Counted from the stretch's first letter, positions 1-7,219 are shown. The stretch is DNA of 24,021 nucleotides from an uncultured Muribaculum sp. (GCA_910587665.1 CAJUMZ010000031.1:1-24021); one strand, 5' to 3'. Program-made: numbers and translations. Notes: generated by a model from the sequence alone, not told the origin.

Positions 1-1
1 C

Positions 2-1420
2 GGCAAATACGGCAAGATCGACAACCTCAGCCTCAAGTACAGCGGTAACCGCCTCGTATCAGTCGTGGAGGATGCCGACCACGTCACCCGCGAGGGCGCA
101 AACGACTTCATCGGTCGCGGCAAGGCATACACCTACAACAGTGCGGGCGCACTCACCTCCGACATGAATCGCAAGATCAGCAAGATCACATACGACAACC
201 TCAACCGCCCGGTAAGACTTGACATCTACACAGGAAGTTTCATTGATTACGCTTACTCACCCGACGGCACACGATTGCGCACCATCCACAACACACCGCT
301 AATCCCCGTAGCTACAGAGATGCCCGACCGGCCATCCCTGTCCAGACCGGTGCGCCGTGACACGCTCGAATACTCCGGGCCCGTGGTCTATGAGAACGGC
401 AAGGTCAAGCGGGTGCTGTTTGACGGCGGATACGCCACATTCAGCGATGTCGGTGTGCCAAATTGGCACTATTTCTTGTGCGACCATACCGGGAGCGTGC
501 GCGTCGTGGCCGACATGTGGGGAAGAGCCGAGCAGATCAACCATTACTACCCCTTCGGGCTACCCTTTGCCGATGCAGGCAAGGGAGCCGATCTCCAGCC
601 CTACAAGTTCGGCGGCAAGGAACTCGACGCAATGTACGGTCTCCACACCTACGACTTCCACGCCCGCACACTAATCCCCGACCTCTGCCGCTTCGACCGA
701 CCCGACCAACTCGCCGAAAAATACCCCCACCTCTCCCCCTACCTCTTCTGTGCCAACGACCCCGTCAACAATACCGACCCAACAGGAATGGACATATGGT
801 TCAATGACTTCATGTACGTTGCCGGATGTGAATACTTCGGTGACGATGACTTCGTGCGCCGCTGCGTACAGGCTATGAACATCGTCTACCAATCAGGCGG
901 TGACAAGCTCATAGACGACCTCGTCGCCTCCGAAAGCATATTCTCATTTGTACCGGGATCCGAGGACAAATCATATATTTCAGGAGAAAACTACGGCAAC
1001 GCTCAATCAACAATAAACACAGCACTGGGCAGAGACGAATTCATCTCGGCAATCGCCCACGAATCCATGCACATGGGACAATATCTAAACGGACAAGGTG
1101 GGAAATCAATATTCAACGAAGTCGAAGCCAATGCCTTCGAAGCTATAATATCTTTTAATTACACAATCGAATCATATCCAAATGACAAAATTATATCTGT
1201 AGCACCTTCAGGAACTCCAAGATATAGGAATAATATATCTACATTACAGCATAATTACAATGAGAATGCCTTTACTGATGCAATGTTTCTTTTTAAACGG
1301 GAATCAGAGGCGAATAATACAGGGATATATTCCTCATATTCACTTATGCCAAGGAATCGCGCTATATATCACTCTAATATAAACTCAATGCTTTTAAAAT
1401 ATTCACCATGGGGAAAATAG
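2..1420 (+). CDS. Rhs/YD-repeat protein, C-terminal part with HExxH tip (5' truncated by window edge)
   Basis: The reading frame is open at the left edge, so only the C-terminal part of a larger Rhs-family protein is present. The first ~370 nt encode YD-repeat-like hairpins (YTYNSAGALT, ITYDNLNRPV). The Rhs-associated core follows (HTGSVRVVADMWGRAEQINHYYPFGLPF in outline, then KFGGKELDAMYGL and LSPYLFCANDPVNNTDPTG), ending near 788. Beyond DPTG the sequence becomes AT-rich and variable, as expected for a polymorphic toxin tip. The tip carries HESMH at 1058-1072 and a downstream acidic stretch FNEVEANAFE, a plausible zincin with Glu as third metal ligand. By family knowledge such tips are delivered antibacterial toxins; the target is unknown. 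The last 13 nt overlap the next gene. Core assignment is firm, peptidase activity likely, delivery route not visible. Confidence 0.88.
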   Translation, partial: GKYGKIDNLSLKYSGNRLVSVVEDADHVTREGANDFIGRGKAYTYNSAGALTSDMNRKISKITYDNLNRPVRLDIYTGSFIDYAYSPDGTRLRTIHNTPLIPVATEMPDRPSLSRPVRRDTLEYSGPVVYENGKVKRVLFDGGYATFSDVGVPNWHYFLCDHTGSVRVVADMWGRAEQINHYYPFGLPFADAGKGADLQPYKFGGKELDAMYGLHTYDFHARTLIPDLCRFDRPDQLAEKYPHLSPYLFCANDPVNNTDPTGMDIWFNDFMYVAGCEYFGDDDFVRRCVQAMNIVYQSGGDKLIDDLVASESIFSFVPGSEDKSYISGENYGNAQSTINTALGRDEFISAIAHESMHMGQYLNGQGGKSIFNEVEANAFEAIISFNYTIESYPNDKIISVAPSGTPRYRNNISTLQHNYNENAFTDAMFLFKRESEANNTGIYSSYSLMPRNRAIYHSNINSMLLKYSPWGK

Positions 1421-1908
1421 TAACAGTCTTAATATTATTGACACTCTGTCTGCCTATATATATTGATGAACAGTTCTCTAATTATAACTATGATACATTT
1501 TTAGAGGAACAAATAAAAGGTCGTAACTCAATTTTATACGACCAAATGAATCCGAGAGATAGCATGTATCTAATATCATGGATTAAACCATACGATTTAA
1601 ATGGAAAGCCTATCGAACGATTCACGACCAATTTTCAAATAGTTGTTTTTCCGAAACAAGGAAAACCATTTTCCATAATAAGCATCTCAGAAGCTGAACA
1701 ATTCGGGATTGATTCAATATATCACCGTGAGTTATATCGCATTTCAAAATTGATAAACAGTATTGATATCCCTAAATTAATTAAAGACAAAGAGCCTTGC
1801 ATCAACAACGAATTTGAATATGCCGGAGTTCTAAATCTTATATTTGTCTATGGAATAAAGCCAAAATTGAATTCTGAAATTGTAAATGATTCCATTAATG
1901 GCAAATGA
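1408..1908 (+). CDS. Small exported protein, candidate immunity protein for the first HExxH tip
   Basis: A 166-residue AT-rich gene starts inside the toxin's last codons (13-nt overlap), the classic position of a cognate immunity gene. The N-terminus (MGKIVTVLILLTLCLPIYI) is a hydrophobic signal or anchor, so the protein probably acts in the periplasm or at the inner-membrane face. The rest has no domain I recognise; it is rich in Ile, Lys and aromatic residues, with a beta-like ending (LNLIFVYGIKPKL). Its 3' end overlaps the next frame by 23 nt. The immunity role is inferred from position, size and coupling only. Confidence 0.7.
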   Translation: MGKIVTVLILLTLCLPIYIDEQFSNYNYDTFLEEQIKGRNSILYDQMNPRDSMYLISWIKPYDLNGKPIERFTTNFQIVVFPKQGKPFSIISISEAEQFGIDSIYHRELYRISKLINSIDIPKLIKDKEPCINNEFEYAGVLNLIFVYGIKPKLNSEIVNDSINGK

Positions 1909-2401
1909 GAACGAGAAAGTGAAGCGGGCGCTGTTTGACGGCGGGTATGCCACGTTCATCGGTGCCAGATGTGAAAACTACGGCAACACCACAACTACGA
2001 TCGGCAAAGAATTGGGCAGAGACGCATTCATCTCGGCAATCGCCCATGAATCCATGCACGTGGGACAATACCTAAACGGACAAGGAGGGCAATCAATATT
2101 CAACGAAGTCGAAGCCTATGCCTTCGAATCGACAATAAGCATGAATTCTCAAAATATAATGGAAAATCGATTTCTATCGCAAGGAGCACAAGGTTGGGAA
2201 AACCCAGCAGGAATACTATATTTCAACTCAATGAATTCCTTGTCTTTTGGTTATTCGCAGAAAGATTTTGTATACAGTGTAATGACATTTAGAGGTGGCG
2301 CCCAGGTTTATAGTAATAAACTATATGGGAATTATCCAATGCTAACTCCAAACTTCAATTTCAAATCAATATTATTAAACTATAACCCATGGCAAGAATA
2401 A
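1886..2401 (+). CDS. Orphan Rhs tip: core stub fused to second HExxH domain
   Basis: 171 residues. Residues 8-24 (ENEKVKRALFDGGYATF) match the Rhs core of the upstream gene at about 391-441. The sequence then jumps directly to the tip at ENYGN, skipping the rest of the core and the first part of the tip. The tip is a close paralog of the first: LGRDAFISAIAHESMH against LGRDEFISAIAHESMH, with zinc motif H54-E55-S56-M57-H58 and FNEVEAYAFE following. The C-terminal half (from about residue 85) diverges but ends in a similar way (SILLNYNPWQE). Without the delivery body it is either a silent cassette that can recombine into the full-length gene or a cytoplasmic remnant. The ATG start lies in the end of the preceding immunity gene and may not be used. 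Confidence 0.72.
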   Translation: MIPLMANENEKVKRALFDGGYATFIGARCENYGNTTTTIGKELGRDAFISAIAHESMHVGQYLNGQGGQSIFNEVEAYAFESTISMNSQNIMENRFLSQGAQGWENPAGILYFNSMNSLSFGYSQKDFVYSVMTFRGGAQVYSNKLYGNYPMLTPNFNFKSILLNYNPWQE

Positions 2402-2889
2402 TCTTATTTTTAATTGGACTCAATTGCATTTCAATATGTTTCGGGAACGACCACCAACGAGAAAATTGGGTCATGGAAACATGCAGTATTGGTGACAAAC
2501 TAATCGATTCGATTTATTCGGAGATACCCAAAAGAGAACTCCAAGGTATAGAGTATATTACACCTACATACAAATTTGTATGCAACGATATGCCAGACAG
2601 TATTGAACGGCTACGAATAATTCATTCTCAACCATTAGACAAGTATTATAAGCCATTCGGGCTAAATCGGTCTATCGTGATAATGTACCTTAAAAATGGG
2701 GGAAAGCAACGGATTTTTTCAGGACAACATGATATCCAAAATCCATTTCTGTCAAACTTCCTATTATTACAAGAGGAAATGATTACAAATATTTGGCACA
2801 AAATAGATTTCTCTCGTCTCAATCTCTCCTGGCAGCCAGATTATGAATCGTATTTCTATATTCTGTATTATGACTTCATACATCGCTAA
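2389..2889 (+). CDS. Small exported protein, candidate immunity protein for the second tip
   Basis: 166 residues, starting 13 nt inside the orphan tip gene exactly as the first immunity candidate does. The N-terminus MARIILFLIGLNCISICFG is a signal peptide; the mature part begins near NDHQREN. No recognised domain. It shares with the upstream candidate the same length, an exported design and a beta-like hydrophobic ending (SYFYILYYDF), but I see no clear residue-level similarity. Function is inferred from the toxin-immunity layout. The sequence after its stop carries the decayed end of another tip. Confidence 0.68.
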   Translation: MARIILFLIGLNCISICFGNDHQRENWVMETCSIGDKLIDSIYSEIPKRELQGIEYITPTYKFVCNDMPDSIERLRIIHSQPLDKYYKPFGLNRSIVIMYLKNGGKQRIFSGQHDIQNPFLSNFLLLQEEMITNIWHKIDFSRLNLSWQPDYESYFYILYYDFIHR

Positions 2890-2919
2890 CATATTTATAT
2901 CTGGGATAATTCTAATCAG

Positions 2920-2973
2920 TATCATTCTAAGGTAAACTCAATGCTTATAAAATATTCGCCATGGATAAAATAA
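2920..2973 (+). pseudogene. Residual 3' end of a third, deleted tip
   Basis: In the 71-nt gap after the second immunity candidate, one frame reads YHSKVNSMLIKYSPWIK then stop. The first tip ends YHSNINSMLLKYSPWGK, and the nucleotide sequence is also closely similar. Only about 17 codons survive, so a complete toxin tip was lost while its immunity gene was kept. The remnant contains the CCATGG from which the next immunity gene starts. Confidence 0.75.
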
Positions 2974-3485
2974 TAATTTATATATTATCATTATTTGTGC
3001 TACAAACCATATCCTGCACTTTAGATAATCAATCCCATATATCTAATAACAATACAGAATATCACAATTCCGATAATCAAGAGTCTAATCTAAAAATGTG
3101 CAAGATTTTTCAAATTGCCGCTGATTCAATAACCGCAAATAAACGATTTAATGTTTGCCTAAATAATTTTCCTAAAAAAGTAGATGGAAAAATTACAATA
3201 ATCTGTCAAGTCTTTTTAAATCAAGACCTCGAGTTACACAACAAATCTCTGCTAATAAGATTCTATGAAAAATGGAATAATAAAAGAATTGGAATTACCG
3301 GTGACGTCTTTACCGCACCCAAGCAGTACAAAAATTTGTGCATTTCACAAAATGAATTTACTGATAGCATTCTAATTCGAATAAACAATTTATCACTGTT
3401 GAATTGTGGAAGACTTGCATGGTTCGATGACATCAATATGTATACATTTACGTTTGTTTATTACCTTGAAGATTGTAATGACTAG
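2961..3485 (+). CDS. Putative lipoprotein, candidate immunity protein left behind by a deleted tip
   Basis: 174 residues. The N-terminus MDKIIIYILSLFVLQTISC is a signal peptide ending at Cys19, a plausible relaxed Bacteroidetes lipobox, followed by an Asn/Ser/His-rich linker. No known domain is visible in the rest. It starts in CCATGG inside the tip remnant, the same arrangement as the two upstream pairs, so it is best read as the immunity gene of a lost toxin. Such orphans can still protect against kin carrying that toxin; this is inference. The gene is very AT-rich compared with the core segments around it. Confidence 0.66.
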   Translation: MDKIIIYILSLFVLQTISCTLDNQSHISNNNTEYHNSDNQESNLKMCKIFQIAADSITANKRFNVCLNNFPKKVDGKITIICQVFLNQDLELHNKSLLIRFYEKWNNKRIGITGDVFTAPKQYKNLCISQNEFTDSILIRINNLSLLNCGRLAWFDDINMYTFTFVYYLEDCND

Positions 3486-3522
3486 AACCATAGTCATAAT
3501 AGAGTCATCTACATTTCACAAT

Positions 3523-3747
3523 CCTGTGGTCTACAAAAACGGGAAGGTGAAGCGGATATTGTTTGAGGGAGGGTATGCCACGTTCGCCGACGCCGGCAAG
3601 GGCGCGGATGTGCAGCCCTACAAGTTTGGAGGCAAGGAACTCGATGCAATATACGGACTCCCAATCCAAAGGATTGATCCCTTAAATAGCCGGTGGCGGA
3701 GCGTCGCGACTCCTCCGGACTATGGATTATATAACTTTGATTTCTGA
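3523..3747 (+). pseudogene. Rhs core fragment with internal deletion
   Basis: One frame reads PVVYKNGKVKRILFEGGYATF and continues directly into ADAGKGADVQPYKFGGKELDAIYGL, ending at about 3660; unrelated residues follow to a stop at 3745-3747. The intact core has about 45 extra residues (from SDVGVPNW to YPFGLPF) between these two blocks, so this copy has lost an in-frame segment. No toxin tip follows in this frame; a 36-nt inverted-repeat arm begins 25 nt after the last core codon. It is a broken cassette rather than an expressed gene. Confidence 0.78.
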
Positions 3748-3831
3748 AAGAATGGTCTTGACATATCCTACGGATAATTACGAATCTAAATCTCTGTCCG
3801 GGGGAGTCGCTACGCTCCACCCCCGGCTATT
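3685..3831. repeat. Inverted repeat pair, 36-nt arms, REP/BIME-like
   Basis: Left arm 3685-3720 and right arm 3796-3831 are reverse complements at 32 of 36 positions, separated by a 75-nt AT-rich spacer. Each arm is GC-rich and partly self-complementary (GGAG...CTCC inside CCGGGG...CCCCGG), which suggests hairpins. The pair separates the deleted core fragment from the next core segment. The arrangement resembles paired REP elements or the ends of a small non-autonomous element. No transposase is present in the window. Confidence 0.75.
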
Positions 3832-4663
3832 CACCGATTTGTCCTCCGGACATATCCCATTTGGACTTCCGTTCGCCGACGCAGGCAGGGGCGCGGATGT
3901 GCAACAATACCGACATGGAGGCAAGGAGCTATATCCCGTGTCCGATTTACATTGGAGCGATTTCGGCGCACGATTCTACTCCCCGCAGCTCTGCTCATGG
4001 ACTTCCATGGATCCATTCTGCGAGAAATATTATCATCTGTCGCCTTATTCATTCTGTGCCAATGCTCCAACGCAAATCATCGACCCCACAGGCGAAAAAC
4101 TTGTAGTGGTCATTGATGGCAAAAATCACAATCTAACCTATGCTGACGGAACATTTATTGTTGATAATGTGGAAGAAGACCCATCATTTTTTTGCGCCAT
4201 GTTTGAGGAAGCAATTAGCTATCTGCTTGAAGGATTTTATGGTTCAATGTTATTGTACGACTTAATTAACCATCCAACTCCTATATATATTCAAATTGCA
4301 AAGGGTAACACAAAGGATAACAATAGTAGTAAATTTAATTCTGGAACAAATACTATTTATTGGAATTACCAAAAACATCAAAGTGGCATATCTCCACTGG
4401 GTCCCGGTGGTTATTATAGGCCCACCATACCTTCGTTTATAATATTAGCTCATGAGATGTTTCACGCGTACGATTTCATACACGGCACTCTCCTAGATTT
4501 TTGTTTTCCTGGAAATACAATTTTATTCTCTGAAGTAATGGCATGTAATTATGAAAACTTGATCCGAAATGAACACGGAGTTCCTTTAAGGTCTAATTAT
4601 AGTTCTAACATAAACGAATTGGGTATATTCCCAAATGACGGAGGAATACCTAAATTATTTTAA
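3722..4663 (+). CDS. Orphan Rhs core segment with M91/NleD-like metallopeptidase tip
   Basis: The longest frame gives 313 residues, but the first ~45 come from the inverted-repeat region, so the start is uncertain. Core homology begins at about 3857 (PFGLPFADAGRGADVQ, then HGGKEL, SMDPFCEKYYHLSPYSFCANAP and DPTG, residues ~46-125). The tip carries ILAHEMFHAYD with H244-E245-M246-F247-H248, then SEVMACNYENLIRNEHGVPLRSNY with E271 as a likely third ligand. The spacing HExxH ... E..A...EN..R...G.PLR..Y is that of the M91 (NleD-type) peptidase family seen in many Rhs tips. It differs from the two HESMH tips upstream. No delivery body is attached, so this is a displaced cassette; expression is doubtful. 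Confidence 0.76.
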   Translation: MDYITLISERMVLTYPTDNYESKSLSGGVATLHPRLFTDLSSGHIPFGLPFADAGRGADVQQYRHGGKELYPVSDLHWSDFGARFYSPQLCSWTSMDPFCEKYYHLSPYSFCANAPTQIIDPTGEKLVVVIDGKNHNLTYADGTFIVDNVEEDPSFFCAMFEEAISYLLEGFYGSMLLYDLINHPTPIYIQIAKGNTKDNNSSKFNSGTNTIYWNYQKHQSGISPLGPGGYYRPTIPSFIILAHEMFHAYDFIHGTLLDFCFPGNTILFSEVMACNYENLIRNEHGVPLRSNYSSNINELGIFPNDGGIPKLF

Positions 4664-4696
4664 TATCATATTCAGCAATCATAATTTTTTTGTAAC

Positions 4697-5395
4697 ATGA
4701 ACAAGTTATTAGTTTTATTTTTAATATGCTATTTCACTCTTACACCCGTGATGACGGCGGGCGCTCAGCAGCGGAAGGCGGCGCGGGCGGCAGTACCACC
4801 GCTGAAGGAGATTGTCAGGGAGGCGTTCACCAAAGAGTTTGGAATGGGAAAGTCCGAAAACGGATTATCAAGGCTGGAATTAATGGAGTCATCATCAATA
4901 AGAATGGCATATAACGCTTTGACCGAGTCAAATATCCTAAACCTGATAGACACAAAGAGCCGCCCTGACACTATTTTTATATGCTTTACGTTGCCGGATG
5001 ATGGAGAGCCACCGACCGTTGTGGCCTCACATCACCATGGAGACAGATATACAAGCATGTATCTTGGCGATCTGTCACATTTCAACAAGTATATCCGTAA
5101 ACACTACGAAAAGTACAATCTTGAGTGGCATTATACAAATTCATATTTCGTTGAAAATTCTACGAAAAACCATGGCTCAACTGAAGATGAGCTTTACTCT
5201 ATCATATATTCATGGGATGAAACAGCATTTCGTAAACATATAAGCACTCAAAGAGGATTTGAGCTCAGCTCTGAATATGCGCTTAGAATAATACGCACCC
5301 GTACAGGTTACAAATATGATGGCATGTTTGAATTATATGAAACCTATCGTAGATCCAAGAAAATTGAAAAGCTCACAAATGAGCTGTCAAAATGA
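4697..5395 (+). CDS. Exported protein, candidate immunity protein of the M91-like tip (paralog A)
   Basis: 232 residues, 33 nt after the M91-like tip. It has a signal peptide (about residues 1-23, ending TAGA), then a conserved header QQRKAARAAVPPLKEIVREAFTKEFGM. The body holds ALTESNILNLIDTKSRPDTIFICFTLPDDGE, LSHFNKYIRKHYEKYNLEWHYTNSYFV, and a C-terminal signature SWD..AFRKHI...LRIIRTRTGYKYDGM. Two paralogs follow downstream. No known domain is recognised. Its position next to a toxin tip, exported design and tandem amplification fit an immunity family; a general secreted stress or envelope protein is the alternative. Confidence 0.72.
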   Translation: MNKLLVLFLICYFTLTPVMTAGAQQRKAARAAVPPLKEIVREAFTKEFGMGKSENGLSRLELMESSSIRMAYNALTESNILNLIDTKSRPDTIFICFTLPDDGEPPTVVASHHHGDRYTSMYLGDLSHFNKYIRKHYEKYNLEWHYTNSYFVENSTKNHGSTEDELYSIIYSWDETAFRKHISTQRGFELSSEYALRIIRTRTGYKYDGMFELYETYRRSKKIEKLTNELSK

Positions 5396-5445
5396 TTTTG
5401 CCATGAAAGATATTATGTAAGGGATAAATTACTGGATTTACTGGT

Positions 5446-5784
5446 ATGAGTACGAGATCGCAGGTGGTGTATGGAATATATACACTCCTTATATTGATGT
5501 TTGTTATGTTCTACTTCTACACTTACGGATTTGCATCCATCCCGATTTTAGTAATCGGAGGCTCGTCAAAAGGGATGGCGGAATTTATGGAAGGCCCGCT
5601 CGAAGGCATCGCATTGATTCTGACAATTATTCTCGCCGTGTATCTGCTGCGTGGCAAAAGGTATATTGAGATATTATCCGATCATGACAAATTTGACGGC
5701 TGGGAGGAGAAATACAAGACATGGGCACTTGCTGTCTCATTATTTGCCGTTTTTTGCGGAATTTTTCCTTTACTTTATATTTGA
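5446..5784 (+). CDS. Small integral membrane protein, three predicted helices
   Basis: 112 residues with three hydrophobic segments: about 8-28 (VVYGIYTLLILMFVMFYFYTY), 53-67 (EGIALILTIILAVYLL) and 92-111 (WALAVSLFAVFCGIFPLLYI). A charged loop (RGKRYIEILSDHDKFDGWEEKYK) lies between helices two and three. No family recognised. It sits between the first and second candidate immunity paralogs. The 5' 70 nt, including the start codon, are duplicated after the third paralog, so a paralog-plus-membrane-gene unit was probably duplicated. A membrane-located immunity or accessory factor is possible but unproven. Confidence 0.65.
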   Translation: MSTRSQVVYGIYTLLILMFVMFYFYTYGFASIPILVIGGSSKGMAEFMEGPLEGIALILTIILAVYLLRGKRYIEILSDHDKFDGWEEKYKTWALAVSLFAVFCGIFPLLYI

Positions 5785-5817
5785 CGCCAATAGATAATAT
5801 CGAAAATCATTGACAAC

Positions 5818-6483
5818 ATGAATAGACATTCCATCATCAGAATTAAGGCCAACCGACTGAAAACCAACAAAGTGATTATTTTGTTTTGCTTGGCTGCGGC
5901 GGCGTTTTTGCCGGGGGCGGCGGGCGGTCAGCAGCGGAAGGCGGCGCGGGCGGCAGTTCCGCCGCTGAAGGAGATTGTCAAGGAGGCGTTCACCAAAGAA
6001 CTTGGTATGGGAAAGCCAAGGGCTGTCAGGATCGAAGCGGCATATAAAGCCTTGACCGAGTCAAACATTCTTGAACTGATAGACTCTAAAAGCCGACCCG
6101 ATACCATATACCTAAATTTTACATTATCTGATGACGGAGAACTGCCGGGAGCTTCAGCATGGCGTAAAAACGGGAAAGCATATCTAAGCATGTATATGAG
6201 GGACTTATCGCATTTCAACAAGTATATAAGAAAATATGCTGAGAAATATAATCTTGAATGGTATTATACAAACTCATATTTCGTTTATCCACCAACAAAA
6301 TCGCATGATAATGATAAGTCGATAATATACAATTGGGATGAGCAGTCATTTAAAGAGTATGAAAAAAGATACAAAAACGTGTCCGGGCTGCAGAGCGACA
6401 CTTTCTTGCGCATAATCCGGACTCGTAGCAGCTACAGCTACGACTGCCATACTTGCTACTATCATTTCGGAGTAACCTACTAA
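5818..6483 (+). CDS. Exported protein, candidate immunity family (paralog B)
   Basis: 221 residues. From the ATG the n-region is long (MNRHSIIRIKANRLKTNK) before the hydrophobic VIILFCLAAAAFLPGAAG; an internal GTG at the Val would give a normal-length signal, so the start is uncertain. The header GQQRKAARAAVPPLKEIVKEAFTKELGM nearly equals that of paralog A, and the middle shares ALTESNILELIDSKSRPDTIYLNFTLSDDGE and LSHFNKYIRKYAEKYNLEWYYTNSYFV. After LRIIRTRSSYSYD the C-terminus diverges (CHTCYYHFGVTY) from the YDGM ending of the other two, possibly by a small rearrangement. Confidence 0.7.
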   Translation: MNRHSIIRIKANRLKTNKVIILFCLAAAAFLPGAAGGQQRKAARAAVPPLKEIVKEAFTKELGMGKPRAVRIEAAYKALTESNILELIDSKSRPDTIYLNFTLSDDGELPGASAWRKNGKAYLSMYMRDLSHFNKYIRKYAEKYNLEWYYTNSYFVYPPTKSHDNDKSIIYNWDEQSFKEYEKRYKNVSGLQSDTFLRIIRTRSSYSYDCHTCYYHFGVTY

Positions 6484-6496
6484 TTCCAACCATATT

Positions 6497-7111
6497 ATGA
6501 AACAAATAATTATTTTGTTTTGCTTGGCTGCGGCGGCATTTTTGCCGGAGGCGGCGGGCGGACAGCAGCGGAAGGCAGCGCAAGCGGCAGTACCGCCGCT
6601 GAAGGAGATTGTCAAGGAGGCGTTCTCCAAGGAGTTTGGAATGAAGCTCACAGGACAAAAATTTGAGCCACCGGTCACCCATGCATATAATGCACTGGCA
6701 AAATCAAGTATACTTGACAAAATGGAATCAAAGGTACGCCCCGATACATTATATATAATGTTCGATATACCGAGCGATGGAGATTGTCCGCCGGTACAAG
6801 CGTGGAGAGCACAACAAAACGCATATGTCGTCGCCGAATACGGAAGGGAGTCTGATATCGACATAAATGGGTATTATGTGATTGATCTGAACCAAACCCC
6901 TCACCGGGTTGAAATATTGGATGCAAGACTCGCTCCGATAATATATTCATGGGACGTCGCAGCATTCCATAAACATATCGGTTCAGAACGTCTAATCGGA
7001 TTAAACGCCCTTTATGTACTCAGGATAATACGCAACCGAAATGGATACTGCTATGACGGCATGTATGAAGCATACGCCAACAATCCATATAAAACCGGCA
7101 AACAACAGTAA
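6497..7111 (+). CDS. Exported protein, candidate immunity family (paralog C)
   Basis: 204 residues, only 13 nt after paralog B. The signal peptide MKQIIILFCLAAAAFLPEAAG and header GQQRKAAQAAVPPLKEIVKEAFSKEFGM are almost identical to paralog B at DNA level. The middle is much more divergent; only LDKMESKVRPDTLYIMFDIPSDGD recalls the family, and the FNKYIRK segment is absent. The C-terminal signature returns as YSWDVAAFHKHI...LRIIRNRNGYCYDGM. A conserved front, variable middle and conserved end suggest specificity diversification, but ligand and role are unknown. Confidence 0.7.
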   Translation: MKQIIILFCLAAAAFLPEAAGGQQRKAAQAAVPPLKEIVKEAFSKEFGMKLTGQKFEPPVTHAYNALAKSSILDKMESKVRPDTLYIMFDIPSDGDCPPVQAWRAQQNAYVVAEYGRESDIDINGYYVIDLNQTPHRVEILDARLAPIIYSWDVAAFHKHIGSERLIGLNALYVLRIIRNRNGYCYDGMYEAYANNPYKTGKQQ

Positions 7112-7117
7112 AAGCGA

Positions 7118-7219
7118 ACTTAATTCTGGGAAAGAAGATTCAAGATATTATAGACGGGGTTAATTACTGGATTTACTGGTATGAATACGAAATCGCAGGT
7201 GGAGCATGGAATATAAATA
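7118..7219 (+). pseudogene. Decayed duplicate of the small membrane gene's 5' region
   Basis: The sequence around an ATG at 7181 repeats that around the start of the small membrane protein gene at 5446 (shared AATTACTGGATTTACTGGTA and following bases). Here the frame from the ATG reads MNTKSQVEHGI and stops. It follows paralog C as the intact copy follows paralog A, so it marks the end of a duplicated unit. It cannot encode the membrane protein. A different frame across it stays open and gives NYWIYWYEYEIAGGAWNI. Confidence 0.7.

Noticed and set aside
3406..3522. ATG-initiated start for the deleted core fragment
   Set aside because: This part lies in another frame of the intact lipoprotein gene; core similarity starts only near 3523.
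6346..6864. Minus-strand 172-codon frame across paralogs B and C
   Set aside because: It is antisense to the conserved header and signal-peptide codons of the paralogs, and a similar antisense frame recurs with each copy.
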